A DNA stretch of 64,000 nt from Schistocerca nitens (Eukaryota; Arthropoda; Insecta; Orthoptera; Acrididae), in NCBI RefSeq assembly GCF_023898315.1, contig NC_064619.1, positions 501,366,594-501,430,593 on the forward strand, written 5' to 3'. The notes beneath the pieces are model-generated. The model saw only the letters and a list, made by a program, of their open reading frames with translations, had not been told where the DNA came from and did not search any database. Positions 22,398-33,696 of the stretch are shown here, piece after piece. The first letter of the stretch is position 1; every line of letters starts with the position of its first letter. The position numbers and the translations under genes are program-made.

Positions 22398-22666
22398 CAC
22401 AACAACGTTTCACCAGGTAACGCCGGTCAACTGCTGTTTGTGTATGAGCAATCGGTTGGAAACTTTTCTCATGTCAGCATGTTGTAGATGTCGCCACCGG
22501 CGCCAACCTTGTGTGAATGTGCTGAAAAGCTAATCATTTGCATATCACAGCATCTTCTTCCTGTCGATTAAATTTCGCGTCTGTAGCACGTCATCTTCGT
22601 GGTGTAGCAATTTTAATGGCCATTAGTGTAAATATCGCTATACCATGACTTTTTATCAGCTCAGTG

Positions 22667-23173
22667 CAATGCCTCTAGCTATTAATCAAAACCTACGTAA
22701 TATTCTCCTGCTTCCTGTTTTCAAGGTTTACGCTACAGTAACACATTTCCAGTTTCACTGTCCTGTCCTCAGTTTGAATAAAATCTTAGCTTTCAAGCCG
22801 CGTCACTGCGAATAAAACACTCGCGTTTTCGATGGTTGTCTCTGCCATTGTCACCAGAAATAAAAACCACTGACTGCCAGGTCTCTGGTGCTTAGTTATC
22901 GTGCTGATATTCGCTTGCCCAGAGTTTGGTTATTCCTGCCATCTTCTTGTTGGGTTCTGAGACAATTTCATGTGCCTGTTCTGACTGACAGGGTTGGTAC
23001 GGTGATCCGTTATAAGGGCGAGGTAGCAGCGTCTACATATTTCCATAAGGGGCCGAAGTGCCGCATGCTGGGGAAGGCGAGCTGGGTAGTTCATAGCAGA
23101 TCCGACCCGCTGCGGCACCGAGTCACGTCAGGTGGCTTGAGCGGCCGCCTCCATGTTTGATCGTGCGGTAGCG
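22667..23173. other. Unassigned stretch
   Basis: No gene or repeat recognised. It contains a short CpG-rich part around 23040-23160. Confidence 0.35.
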
Positions 23174-23253
23174 TAGTTCTAAGTTCTAGGGGACTGATGA
23201 CCATAGATATTAAGTCCCATGGTGCTCAAAGCCATTTGAACCATTTGAACCAT
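23174..23253 (+). repeat. 5'-truncated SINE (family S1) tail
   Basis: Only the tail: TAGTTCTAAGTTCTAGGGGA to the terminal CCATTTGAACC, present twice in tandem. The tRNA-like head is absent. Confidence 0.85.
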
Positions 23254-23574
23254 CTACGGATAATCTGAGACACGTTTTCGCTTCTTTTGACCACTCTTCA
23301 ACTCATCGAAGTTTCTGTGAGATCGGGTTATGGCACTTGCCATGTTCTCCTCGTAAGTGTGTATACGATCCCAAAGTGATGACGCATTAGCTAAGACTCT
23401 CGACTATTGCTGAGTGTTGTGCTGAGAATACACGACATGTTAGCCAATGGGAGCTTGAGAAGTCGGCCATAGCTGAACACTGCCTTCGGCCCTCTTTGGA
23501 AGGTTCCAGACGACACTATCGCCCCTATACAAGCGGAACACAGTGCCAGCCACGGCAGTCTATGGTTTTCACAC

Positions 23575-23605
23575 CTGATGACGATAGCGGAGACAGCCGT
23601 CGAAA
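23575..23605 (+). ncRNA. Hammerhead-ribozyme-like core (candidate)
   Basis: Contains the two invariant boxes in the right order: CTGATGA (23575-23581) and GAAA (23602-23605). Between them is a 20-nt segment that can pair CGA with TCG and CGG with CCG (stem II with a three-base bulge). The upstream GGCAGTC is also found upstream of the similar motif at 52387, next to a Penelope-like remnant. Stem I and stem III are not convincing, so activity is unproven. Confidence 0.4.
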
Positions 23606-23892
23606 GCTCGAATGTTTTATTGTTCATCGTGGGTTTAGAGTACAACTGTCTCAACACAAGAAAAGTCGACGAAAAATCTGTTCTGCTTTCGCAGCAGCAG
23701 AAATCGAGGGTGTAGGCTGCCAGCCGTGCGAGAGAGAGGCGGGGTTTGTTCTCCTGCAGTTCTCCTCTCTCCTCTGACACTCTAATTTTTATTTGTTTGC
23801 GCTCGCGGACGATGCCACGTTACAGTGTCTGCAGTGTTGTTGGATTTTAACTCGTCAGCACAGTCTTTTGTTTGTACGTGGAAGAGTAATTA

Positions 23893-24083
23893 TGGTTGGC
23901 TCTGAGCACTATGGGACTCAACTGCTGAGGTTATTAGTCCCCTAGAACTTAGAACTAGTTAAACCTAACTAACCTAAGGACACCACAAACATCCATGCCC
24001 GAGGCAGGATTCGAACCTGCGACCGTAGCGGTCTTGCGGTTCCAGACTGCAGCGCCTTTAACCGCACGGCCACTTCGGCCGGC
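23893..24083 (-). repeat. tRNA-headed SINE (family S1)
   Basis: Minus-oriented S1 SINE with target duplication AAGAGTAATTA at 23882-23892 and 24084-24094. Confidence 0.92.
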
Positions 24084-24094
24084 AAGAGTAATTA

Positions 24095-26807
24095 AATCGA
24101 ATGAGTTACTGTATATTTCAAGTTATGCTGATCGACACGTTAGGCCCAGTACAACCAAAAGTAAAGAGCACAAGAAAAATAATATACTGAATTCCTTAAA
24201 TTCCAGTCCTATTTTAATGCCATTCACACCACACTGAAGCTCAGGAATAGAAAGAGAAGTAAATAACAATCAAATAGTGCTTGGCTCTATTTCTTAAATA
24301 TTCCAGCATCATAACTGACTGTTGAGGAGCCGACTACCGAAACAGGAGAAGCAGCTATTTCACGAACGAACAGTTTCTCTTTATGCAAGGTGCAATCCTC
24401 ACTGGAGCTTATAAACCTGAACATAGTGTAACAAGATTATTACGCTGCATTCATGCATTTTACGTTCACAGCAGTTAAAATTATGGTGGTTTTTATTTAT
24501 TTTTTAACGCTACAGTAACAATGGTATCATACTGGTAGATGTACATAATTTTATATTGCCTGATGATGATTGATCAAAGCTAGTAGAGAGGAAAGGTTTT
24601 AATTTATCAACAGACCTTGGTGGCGCCTAATTATGACTTATTTCGAATGTCTTCTTCAGCCTGATTGTAATGCAGTGTTACTTTAGCTAATGTTTCGTTG
24701 GACATCCACTTTGCATCATTTCACCATTCATTTTTGTAGAATATGATTTTTTTCAAAAATGAAATATTTAACTTTTAAGATGCCCATGTTTACTTTTCAA
24801 ATTTCGCCTCTCTCTCCGAACTTAGAACTGACTTCCAAATTCACTGGTGTTACCACTGGTTGCTGGAAGTTCGCGATACAAGCCTCGGAGATCTTACTAG
24901 AAAATCTGTCCGTTAATAGAGACGAACAAGGGATCTGTAGTGTGCGCTTTGGTCGCGAGCAGATTGGACCGTTGTGTTGCGCACGTAATCTAGGCCTGTG
25001 ATTGGCTGAATGTGCACCAAAAAGATGAGCCCTCTCGAGGGTGTTTGGGAGCGAACTGTGGGCAGTTAACGAAGGGATGAGCTGTAGTCTGGACACATTG
25101 GAGATGCTGTTGGCGGTGGGGAGACGGTGTGCAGATGTACTACGAGGCAATAACGGTGGCGCGCAACGCAGCTGCTTCCTGGCCTACTGCTCGTCAAGTT
25201 GCGATCAGAGCTTTTCAGTAGTCACAATTCTGTGCACCTAACTCTTTCCGAATTGCTGAAACCGTTGCTACGTGTCTTAAGCTAAATTCTTTACAAGGCC
25301 CTGTTTTCGTTTGACCAGTGTATTCGTTCTCTTGCTCCAATAGCTGCAACTAAAATTTCTCTCTCGCTCTGTTCTTGTCCCGTGCAAATGACTTAACAAA
25401 ATTGTAAGTTTATCAGCACCGCGAATCTATATGTATGAGTAATAGCAACTTACTGTTTTTTTTTTTTCTTTGCCCTCAGCAACCCTTATTTCTATTGCAG
25501 CATGACGGATGCTGGATCACGCACAAGCTCATAAAATGCTTTCCCTTGTTGCCGTAGAGGCCCTTTTCTCCTCCCCCCCCCCCCCCGGCCACCCTTTGTC
25601 TCTAACTTATTTTCAAGCCTTAATTTGGAAAGGATAGTAGCATTTAAGAATATTGTTTGATACGCAATTCGAATTTCCCTCATGTAAAAGTAATTGTTAA
25701 AAAGTCCAAAGGTTTCAATTCAAGCATCCCAGGTTATTTTCAGATGCGTCAGACAGTAGATTAAGAGATATGAAGTACGGCTACACATTGCGCTTGTCTC
25801 TATAAGGCCACACTGTGCTGCTTGTATCAATTAGTTTAGGCTAAAGAAATTGTTTTACTTGTTTTCAGGGCAGAATATCATCCTGCTTTAATTAACCATA
25901 GTTTGGCCATTGCAGTTATGGTGTAAAATAACATAATAAGTGGTTGTGTTGAAAGGGCAGTAGGAATTAGTGATTAAGTGTATTACTGTTACATTTTTGG
26001 CTATTTTCACAGATTAAGGCACTACTTCACCATCAGATCACTCCATGCTACCAGCCATAAAATCACAGCCGGCACCTTATGATATTTAACTACGTTATCC
26101 ACTCTGATGTTGCAAATATCCTCTGCACATCTGCGTTCATCGGATCATAAAATTTCGTACCCTTTCAAACATACCCGTACTGCATCAAATGGTTTCGAAA
26201 GTTTCCATGACATACTGATAAAGTGTGTCTCAAGTGTGAAAGTCTGCTACATAAATAAAATGTTTCAGCTGCCTCTATAGATCATGATTCAAAGAACTGA
26301 GGTAGAGGGACTTGTAGGCTACGAAGGCAGGAAGAAGATACGGTTTACTCTCAAAGTAGGCATCGAGATTGCTAGAGGAGGAACACAAACTCAGACTGCA
26401 GAAAGATATGAAGTGAAGTTGGCCGTATTCTTATCATCCCTGCATTTCAGTTTTAGGAAAGCCATGGAAAACCTGTCTCGATGACCAGACGGAGGTCTGA
26501 ACCGGTGTCCTCCAGAATGTGAGTCCATTGCCGTAACTTGAAGAAGGCAGGTGCATGGCCTTGCACCGTGTTCTTTCTTCACATGTGGTGCGAGAGCAAG
26601 AGGCCAAAGCAACGTCGTACATGCCAGTGTACCTCGTCTAGTGAAACATCCGTGAATTCAGCACGTTTGGCCACGCGGTGTCCACTCGACTGTACTTGGT
26701 TGCGCGAAGGCTGCGAAGTCGCTAAGTCCGCAGGCGCATTCCGATTCGTTTACTCACCACTACACCTAGCGCTGCGTTTTGACATAACTAACCGCCATGT
26801 TTCCTAA
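24095..26807. other. Unassigned 2.7-kb stretch
   Basis: No convincing gene. Short open frames (at most 117 codons, 24797-25150 minus) have no domain. A C run lies near 25573-25588. The composition alternates between AT-rich and moderately GC-rich. It may hold old repeats that I cannot recognise by eye. Confidence 0.4.
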
Positions 26808-28510
26808 GGCCTCGTCGCACGGGGCGATTTTTGTCGCTACTACTTGAATAGCAGCAAGAAATGGTTTCATGAGACAAAATGCTCCCTGATACTCACTCGA
26901 CTAGCAGCTATTAAAAACTAGTGGTGACTGGATTTGAGCATGTTCAGTCCTAGTAGCCGCGTGTGGACGTCATGTTACACAATCGCCGCTGCACAGAGGC
27001 TTTTGTTGCCTCGTCTGACAGTTCAAGCGCTAGTAGCTCTCTTGTTATCAGACTTAGCTGTCAACGTTTTTTGGTTTCTTCATTGATTTCCTTTTGTTTG
27101 TTACTTTGTCGTAATTATGAAGAACCAGGAAGGAAATTTGTGCAACTGGTCGGACAAGAACGTGTTGTAATTTTTGGGCGTTTATCGGAAATATGAAGGG
27201 CTATGGGATACAAATAACAGCTACATGAAGAAGAGGGTGCGACAAAATAGTTGTAGAAGTTGCTTGTAGAAGTGATTGAAATGCCCAGTGAGGAACACCT
27301 GAAAAAAAATTAGAACATTAAGGACGCCTGCAGAAATCAATTAAATAAAGTGAAGAAATCCTCAAAAGTGACAAGAGAGCTGAATACGTCTACAAACCCA
27401 AATTACTTTGGCTCAACGAAGCAGATTCTTTTTTTGAGGCATCTCGTGAGAGCTCGTCAGTCGAGCTCATTAGCTGGGGAAAGTAATACATCACTTTTTT
27501 TCACGTAACTGTAGAATATTTTTGTAAGCAAGATCCTCCGAAGCTAGTTCTTGCAGAAGCAGCACAGCAACAACCACTATCTCTCTTCGACTAATCCAAT
27601 CGCCGATCAACTATTTTTTTCTTTTCACCTACCCGATTTCTTCCCAGTGTTGCGGAGCACGAAGTTTTTACTAATTTTTTTTCACCAAGTCTTAGACTAT
27701 TTGTGAACTATAAAAAAATACACAGAGAACTTGTGAATGCCTTTTGATATACTGATAATCAATTTTATATAATTCATTCTGACTGCATTCTGTGGAGTTA
27801 AACATCTTGTTGCGTCTATTTTTTTTCTCTCTATTGGATTTCAATTTGCTCCCAGAGAGGGGGGGGGCAGCCGCGTAATATGCCGCACTACAGCCTACAG
27901 GAAAGTTAAAAACATAATGAGAATGGAAACAAACAAGAAAAACAGGCGATAAAACGGTGACATTGTGTAAAAAACTGTAAAATGGAGGTAAGTTGTGGAA
28001 TTTAAAATATAAAAACACTGTGGTGACGTTGCGGATGAAGACGCACAAGAAGTAGACAGGCACAATTAAAAAACACGGCGACAGTCTGGTTTCTGTTCGC
28101 ACGAGATAAAAAACACAACTAGCGACAGTATGGCGGCTGTTCGTAACACTGACAGGGGACGCACAACACTGAACACTCACTTGTAACAGCACTATACAGG
28201 TGACACGGTGGCAGATGGGGGGAGGGGGAGGGGGGGGGCATGTTGCGTCTAAGCGTCACTGGAAAGAAATGAGTTAGCAAATATTTACCCAACTGAGTAC
28301 AAGCCGAACGAATCAGTCGTTTCAAAATTATACGAATCGATTTGTTCGACATCATAAACGAGGAAAGACGTTTGTTCGCCACTCCGCTAGCCACTGCCTA
28401 CTTGTACAAATCAGCAGCTCAGGTCACTAGCTAGTACTGGCTAGAAATGGTGGCGATCACTCGCCGCGAGTAAGTAGCAGCGACAAAAACTGCCCTGTGT
28501 GACATCGGTG
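26808..28510 (+). mobile_element. PIF/Harbinger-like element (candidate)
   Basis: Terminal inverted repeats of about 35 bp: GGCCTCGTCGCACGGGGCGA... from 26808, and the complement of the right end CACCGATGTCACACAGGGCA... ending at 28510. They share TTTTTGTCGCTRCTACTT-like sequence. The element is bordered by TAA (26805-26807) and TTA (28511-28513), fitting a three-base TWA target. Inside on the plus strand lies MADF-domain debris, the accessory protein type found in Harbinger elements. No transposase gene is readable. Confidence 0.65.
27118..27480 (+). pseudogene. MADF-domain (Myb/SANT-like) protein remnant
   Basis: From an ATG at 27118: MKNQEGNLCNWSDKNVL, stop, FLGVYRKYEGLWDTNNSYMK. This fits the MADF pattern (an 'LELYKxxPCLWD' core). 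Out-of-frame continuation contains RTLRTPAEIN-like residues matching the third helix. MADF proteins bind DNA and help the Harbinger transposase. Early stops make it non-functional. The assignment rests on a short motif. Confidence 0.5.
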
Positions 28511-28698
28511 TTAGCCGCGAGATGAGGCCATTCGCCTCTCTGGTCGCACTTGCCTGCAGCGATCGAGTGAGGGAACCGTCATCACACTACTTTTCAGTAT
28601 GAAGAATTCGACTTCTCCTGTGTATCCATCTGTCATGCTAGGTTGCAACCAGTTCATCATGAACAATGTGACTGCCACTCAACACATATAAAACCAAG

Positions 28699-30075
28699 TG
28701 TTGTTGTTGTTGTGGTCTTCAGTCCTGAGACTAGTTTGATGCACCTCTCCATGCTACTCTATCCTGTGCAAGCTTCTTCATCTCCCAGTAACTACTGCAA
28801 CCTACATCTTTCTGAATCTGCTTAGTGTATTCATCTCTTGGTCTCCCTCTACGATTTTTACTCTCCACTCTCCCCTCCAATACTAAACTCGAGATCCCTT
28901 GATGCCTCAGAACATGTCCTACCAAGCGATCCCTTCTTCTAGTCAAGTTATGCCACAAACTCTTCTTCTCCCCAATTCTATTCAATACCTCCTCATTAGT
29001 TATGTGATCTACCCATCTAATCTTCAGCATTCTTCTGTAGCACCCCATTTCAAAAGCTTCTATTCTCTTCTTGTCCAAACTATTTAACGTCCATGTTTCA
29101 ATTCCATACATAGGAACACTCCATACAAATACTTTCAGAAACGACTTCCTGACACTTAAATCTATACTCGATATTAACAAATTTCTCTTCTTCAGAAACG
29201 CTTTCCTCGCCATTGCCGGTCTACATTTTATATCCTCTCTACTTCGACCATCATCAGTTGTTTTGCTCCCCAAATAGCAAAACTCCTTTAATACTTTAAG
29301 TGTCTCGTTTCCTAATCTAATTCCCTTAGCATCACCCGACTTAATTCGAATACATTCCATTATCCTCGTTTTGCTTTTGTTGATCTTCATCTTATATCCT
29401 CCTTTCAAGACACTATCCATTCCGTTCAAAAGCTCTTCCAAGTCCTTTGCTGTCTCTGACAGAATTACAATGTCATCGGCAAACCTCAAAGTTTTTATTT
29501 CTTCTCCATGGATTTTAATACCTACTCCGAATTTTTCCTTTGTTTCCTTCACTACTTGCTCAATATACAGATTGAATAACATCGGCGAGAGGCTGCAACC
29601 CTGTCTCACTCCCTTCCCAACCACTGCTTCCCTTTCATGTCCCTCGACTCTTATAACTGCCATTTGGTTTCTGTACAAATTGTAAATAGCCTTTCGCTCC
29701 CTGTATTTTACCCCTGCCACCTTCAGAATTCGAAAGAGAGTATTCCAGTCCACATTGTCAAAAGCTTTCTCTAAGTCTACAAATGCTAGAAACGTAGGTT
29801 TGCCTTTCCTTTATCTAGCTTCTAAGATAAGTCGTAGGGTCAGTGTTGCCTCACGTGTTCCAATATTTCTACGGAATCCAAACTGGTCTTCCCCGAGGTC
29901 GGCTTCTACTAGTTTTTCCATTTGCCTGTAAAGAATTCGCGTTAGTATTTTGCAGCTGTGACTTATTAAACTGATAGTTCAGTAATTTTCGCATCTGTCA
30001 ACACCTGCTTTCTTTGGAATTTGAATTATTATATTCTTCTTGAAGTCTGAGGGTATTTCACCAAGTGATCCCTCT
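28699..30075 (-). mobile_element. RTE-like LINE, copy with (GTT)n tail
   Basis: Minus-oriented, 5'-truncated within the RT. The 3' end is a short ACAACAACA repeat (plus strand 28699-28713, TGTTGTTGTTGTTGT). A near-identical relative lies at 58893-60075. The 3' UTR is very short: the C terminus is followed almost directly by the tail. This family is distinct from the RTE at 31668, though they share the RT architecture. Confidence 0.88.
28731..29800 (-). pseudogene. RTE-like reverse transcriptase, 340 codons open
   Basis: The longest retroelement frame in the window (open from 29753 to 28731). RT motifs in order: FLAFVDLEKAFDNVDWN (catalytic Asp, motif A, just upstream), GVRQGCSLSPMLFNLYIEQ (motif B), TLRFADDIVILSET (motif C, FADD), LKEFCYLGSKTTDDGRS, then the C-terminal RRMLKIRWVDHITNEEVLNR, LVGHVLRHQG and KNRRGRPRDEYTKQ. 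The N terminus is cut by a stop/frameshift at about 29810. A premature stop removes only the last few residues. Endonuclease absent. Confidence 0.88.
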
Positions 30076-30540
30076 TATTTTCAAGAACGTATCCTGTAGC
30101 AAAGATGCAAGAACATTCTGAATAAACACCTTGTAAACAACAGCTCGAAGACGTGATAGAACATTTGGAGGTACCTACTCGCCTACAATCCCACCTCAAA
30201 AATTTATGTTTACTGGTGTTCGTGTCTAGCCTGAATTTTGTGAGAATTTTTGTTCGGCCAAAATCTCTTCTCGGAGTGGATACACATATTGAAACAAGCG
30301 AAGGAGATTTTTAATATTTGTTGTCTGTTTCTGGCCCTGGGCGTGATTAGAAACGTATCCAGGGAAAGAGGGCGAGGAGGGTGAAGTGGAAGTAACACTC
30401 TAAGTTTTCCATTTTTGATGTAAATGAGTTAGTCAGTTTCAATATGTGTCTATGATACAAGAACCTAATTTTATAAGTGACGAAGAAATTTATATATCCC
30501 AGAGAACTAATGCGTAAAAACTCTTTAAAAATTATTCCAT
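30076..30540. other. Unassigned stretch
   Basis: No recognisable content. It follows the truncated 5' end of the LINE. Confidence 0.35.
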
Positions 30541-30631
30541 TACATTGTGGCAGGGCGCTATAGTAACCAGTATCGAATTATTTCAAAATAAAAACAGTCT
30601 TGGTTTCGAAATTATTGAATATCAGTGATGC

Positions 30632-30657
30632 GTTTCACCCTTTTGAGGTATCATCAG
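30632..30657 (-). ncRNA. Hammerhead-ribozyme-like core (candidate)
   Basis: On the minus strand: CTGATGA (30657-30651), a 14-nt segment that can pair ACC with GGT, then GAAAC (30636-30632), followed by GCATC, where ATC would be an allowed cleavage triplet. The segment is embedded in a repeated-looking AT-rich region, 30560-30720. Stem I is not evident. This may be the pLTR of a Penelope-like element. Confidence 0.4.
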
Positions 30658-30889
30658 GTTGTGTGAAGGTAGCTGGATATGTAAACAATTTGTCATAAGG
30701 CCACATGAAATGTTGTTGTTTATTTTTTAATTAATACTAAATAATTTTGCAACCATGACTGTTTTTATTCTGAAATAAAAACTCCTTACTCCAGATTCTT
30801 GGGGTGGGGGGCGGCGGTCCACCTTCTCTGCTTGCGGGCGCCATACCTTCTACTTGAATTGCTAGCGGGTGGTCCAATCAATACGCGAG

Positions 30890-31216
30890 TATACAGAGAT
30901 GATCAGCGAACCCAAATGGAAATCCCTCGACGGACGAAGACCTTCTTTTCGCGAAACACTATTGGGTGAGTTCAGGGAATGGACATTTGTGGCTGGCTGT
31001 AGAACGATTCCACTATCTTTAAAGTAAATTTCGCGTCAGGAACGCGAAGAAAAGATACGAGACATTAGGGCTCGTACGGAGGTATATAGATAGTCATTTT
31101 CCCCTTGCTGCATTTGCGAGTGGAGCAGGAAAGGGAACGACTACTACTGGTACAAGGTACCCTCCGCCAAGCACCATATGGTGGCTTGAGGTGTACGTGT
31201 GTATATGCAGAATTAT
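30890..31216 (+). repeat. CR1/L2-like LINE 3' end
   Basis: Plus-oriented 3' end of the same LINE family as 11305 and 13558: TTCTTTTCGCGAAACACTAT, the block 'tacgagacattagggctcgt', and GGTACCCTCCGCCAAGCACC, ending at a degenerate GTATATGCAG. No intact coding. Confidence 0.75.
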
Positions 31217-32274
31217 GTAGAAAGATATTCCTTCAGTACTTTAGAAACAAATTATTTTTGTTCATGTGTTAATAAGCACGTCTTTTCTTGTTTTGTGAAG
31301 ATGAATGCTCCTCTAAAGTTTCTGAAGATATTTGTACCAGACATTTTATAGCTATAAGACCATAAAAACTTAAAATTATTTTAAATAGTTGTTTTCATGC
31401 TGATATCAAAAGTACCGTTTTCTTACTACAAAATAATTAAACTGGGGTAACTTAACTTAATACTTGGCAAGTCATTCACCTCCAGGGCTGAGTGGTCAAC
31501 ATGTCAATTTCCAATTCATAGTATCTCCATACTGCCAGGGAGCCATTGACTTGTCTTTGTGGTGTAATTATATCCATGATGAGCTACCTGAGTGAGGTAT
31601 AGCTCCTCCAGGGTTTACCATACTGACAAACGACTAGAAGAGTGTAGAGCTTGCTCGATGCTCTCGATTTTAGTTTTTTTTTCTTTTTTATCCATCAGTC
31701 TTCTGACTGGTTTGATGCGGCCCGCAACGAATTCCTATACTATGCCAAGCTCTTCATCTCAGAGTAGCACTTGCAACCAACGTCCACAGTTATTTGCTGC
31801 ATGCATTCCAGTCTCTGTCTTTCTCTACTGTTTTCACCCTCCACAGCTCCCTCTAGTACCACGGAAGTTACTCCACGATATCTTAGCAGATAACCTATCA
31901 GCCTGTCCCTTCTTCTGTCAGTGTTTTCCACGTATTCCTTTCCTCGCCGATTCTGTGCAGAACCTCCTCGTTCCTTACTTCGTCAGTCCGCCAAATTTTC
32001 AACATTCGTCTGCAACACCGCATCTTAGATGTTCCAAGTCGCTCCTTTTCCGGTTTTCACACAGTCCATGTTTTACTACCATACAAAGCTGAGCTCCAAA
32101 CGCACATTCTCACTAATTTTTTCCTCAAATTAAGGCCTATTTTTGATACGAGTTGACTTCTCTTGGCCAGAAACGCCATTTTTGCTAGTGCTACTCTGCT
32201 TTCTATGTCCACCTTGCTCCGTCTAGCATGGGTTATTTTACTGCTTAGGAAGCAGAATTCCTTAACTTCATCTA

Positions 32275-33696
32275 CACTCCTGGAAATGGAAAAAAGAACA
32301 CATTGACACCGGTGTGTCAGACCCACCATACTTGCTCCGGACACTGCGAGAGGGCTGTACAAGCAATGATCACACGCACGGCACAGCGGACACACCAGGA
32401 ACCGCGGTGTTGGCCGTCGAATGGCGCTAGCTGCGCAGCATTTGTGCACCGCCGCCGTCAGTGTCAGCCAGTTTGCCGTGGCATACGGAGCTCCATCGCA
32501 GTCTTTAACACTGGTAGCATGCCGCGACAGCGTGGACGTGAACCGTATGTGCAGTTGACGGACTTTGAGCGAGGGCGTATAGTGGGCATGCTGGAGGCCG
32601 GCTGGACGTACCGCCGAATTGCTCAACACGTGGGGCGTGAGGTCTCCACAGTACATCGATGTTGTCGCCAGTGGTCGGCGGAAGGTGCACGTGCCCGTCG
32701 ACCTGGGACCGGACCGCAGCGACGCACGGATGCACGCCAAGACCGTAGGATCCTACGCAGTGCCGTAGGGGACTGCACCGCCACTTCCCAGCAAATTAGG
32801 GACACTGTTGCTCCTGGGGTATCGGCGAGGACCATTCGCAACCGTCTCCATGAAGCTGGGCTACGGTCCCGCACACCGTTAGGCCGTCTTCCGCTCACGC
32901 CCCAACATCGTACAGCCCGCCTCCAGTGGTGTCGCGACAGGCGTGAATGGAGGGACGAATGGAGACGTGTCGTCTTCAGCGATGAGAGTCGCTTCTGCCT
33001 TGGTGCCAATGATGGTCGTATGCGTGTTTGGCGCCGTGCAGGTGAGCGCCACAATCAGGACTGCATACGACCGAGGCACACAGGGCCAACACCCGGCATC
33101 ATGGTGTGGGGAGCGATCTCCTACACTGGCCGTACACCACTGGTGATCGTCGAGGGGACACTGAATAGTGCACGGTACATCCAAACCGTCATCGAACCCA
33201 TCGTTCTACCATTCCTAGACCGGCAAGGGAACTTGCTGTTCCAACAGGACAATGCACGTCCGCATGTATCCCGTGCCACCCAACGTGCTCTAGAAGGTGT
33301 AAGTCAACTACCCTGGCCAGCAAGATCTCCGGATCTGTCCCCCATTGAGCATGTTTAGGACTGGATGAAGCGTCGTCTCACGCGGTCTGCACGTCCAGCA
33401 CGAACGCTGGTCCAACTGAGGCGCCAGGTGGAAATGGCATGGCAAGCCGTTCCACAGGACTACATCCAGCATCTCTACGATCGTCTCCATGGGAGAATAG
33501 CAGCCTGCATTGCTGCGAAAGGTGGATATACACTGTACTAGTGCCGACATTGTGCATGCTCTATTGCCTGTGTCTATGTGCCTGTGGTTCTGTCAGTGTG
33601 ATCATGTGATGTACCTGACCCCAGGAATGTGTCAATAAAGTTTCCCCTTCCTGGGACAATGAATTCACGGTGTTCTTACTTCAATTTCCAGGAGTG
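32275..33696 (+). mobile_element. Tc1-A element, copy 2 (complete ends)
   Basis: A 1422-bp element with both inverted repeats (CACTCCTGGAAATGG at the left, its near-complement at the right) and TA duplications at 32273-32274 and 33697-33698. It is the same length as copy 3 (53998-55419). It lies within the RTE LINE, whose sequence continues on both sides, so Tc1-A moved after that LINE inserted. Confidence 0.97.
32519..33358 (+). pseudogene. Tc1-A transposase, copy 2, nonsense at codon 280
   Basis: Same protein as copy 3 from MPRQRGREPYV onward, but codon 280 (Trp in copy 3) is TAG, three residues after the catalytic Glu (PIEHV then stop). The catalytic Asp-Asp-Glu are all encoded, but the last 61 residues are lost. 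The frame is also open upstream of the ATG to 32303. Downstream sequence 33359-33541 remains colinear with the intact gene. Probably inactive, with very recent decay. Confidence 0.93.

Larger units (their letters stand above)
20971..22628 (-). mobile_element. Tc1-B element, copy 1, with a SINE in its inverted repeat
   Basis: TA duplications at 20969-20970 and 22629-22630. The right end complement reads CACTAATGGCCATTAAAATT; the left end CAGTACTGGCCATTAA is cut by a SINE and resumes at 21227. Related copies are at 45872-47263 and 62388-63270. The transposase reads on the minus strand. Confidence 0.9.
20054..22666 (-). mobile_element. Tc1-F element containing Tc1-B
   Basis: Outer element: left end CACTGAGGTAACAAAAGTCA from 20054, complement of the right end CACTGAGCTGATAAAAAGTC ending at 22666. 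It is bordered by CA on both sides rather than the usual TA. The Tc1-B element (20971-22628) sits at a TA within its leader, and a SINE sits inside Tc1-B. Without the inserts it is about 0.95 kb, so it is probably internally deleted. Confidence 0.8.

Noticed and set aside
27692..28192. 166-codon hydrophobic minus-strand frame
   Set aside because: Inside the Harbinger-like element opposite AT-rich noncoding DNA; the Phe/Leu/Val-rich translation comes from poly-A and AAAAC-rich sequence read in reverse.
32057..32740. 227-codon minus-strand frame
   Set aside because: Fusion artefact: antisense of Tc1-A joined to the RTE reverse transcriptase across the insertion site.
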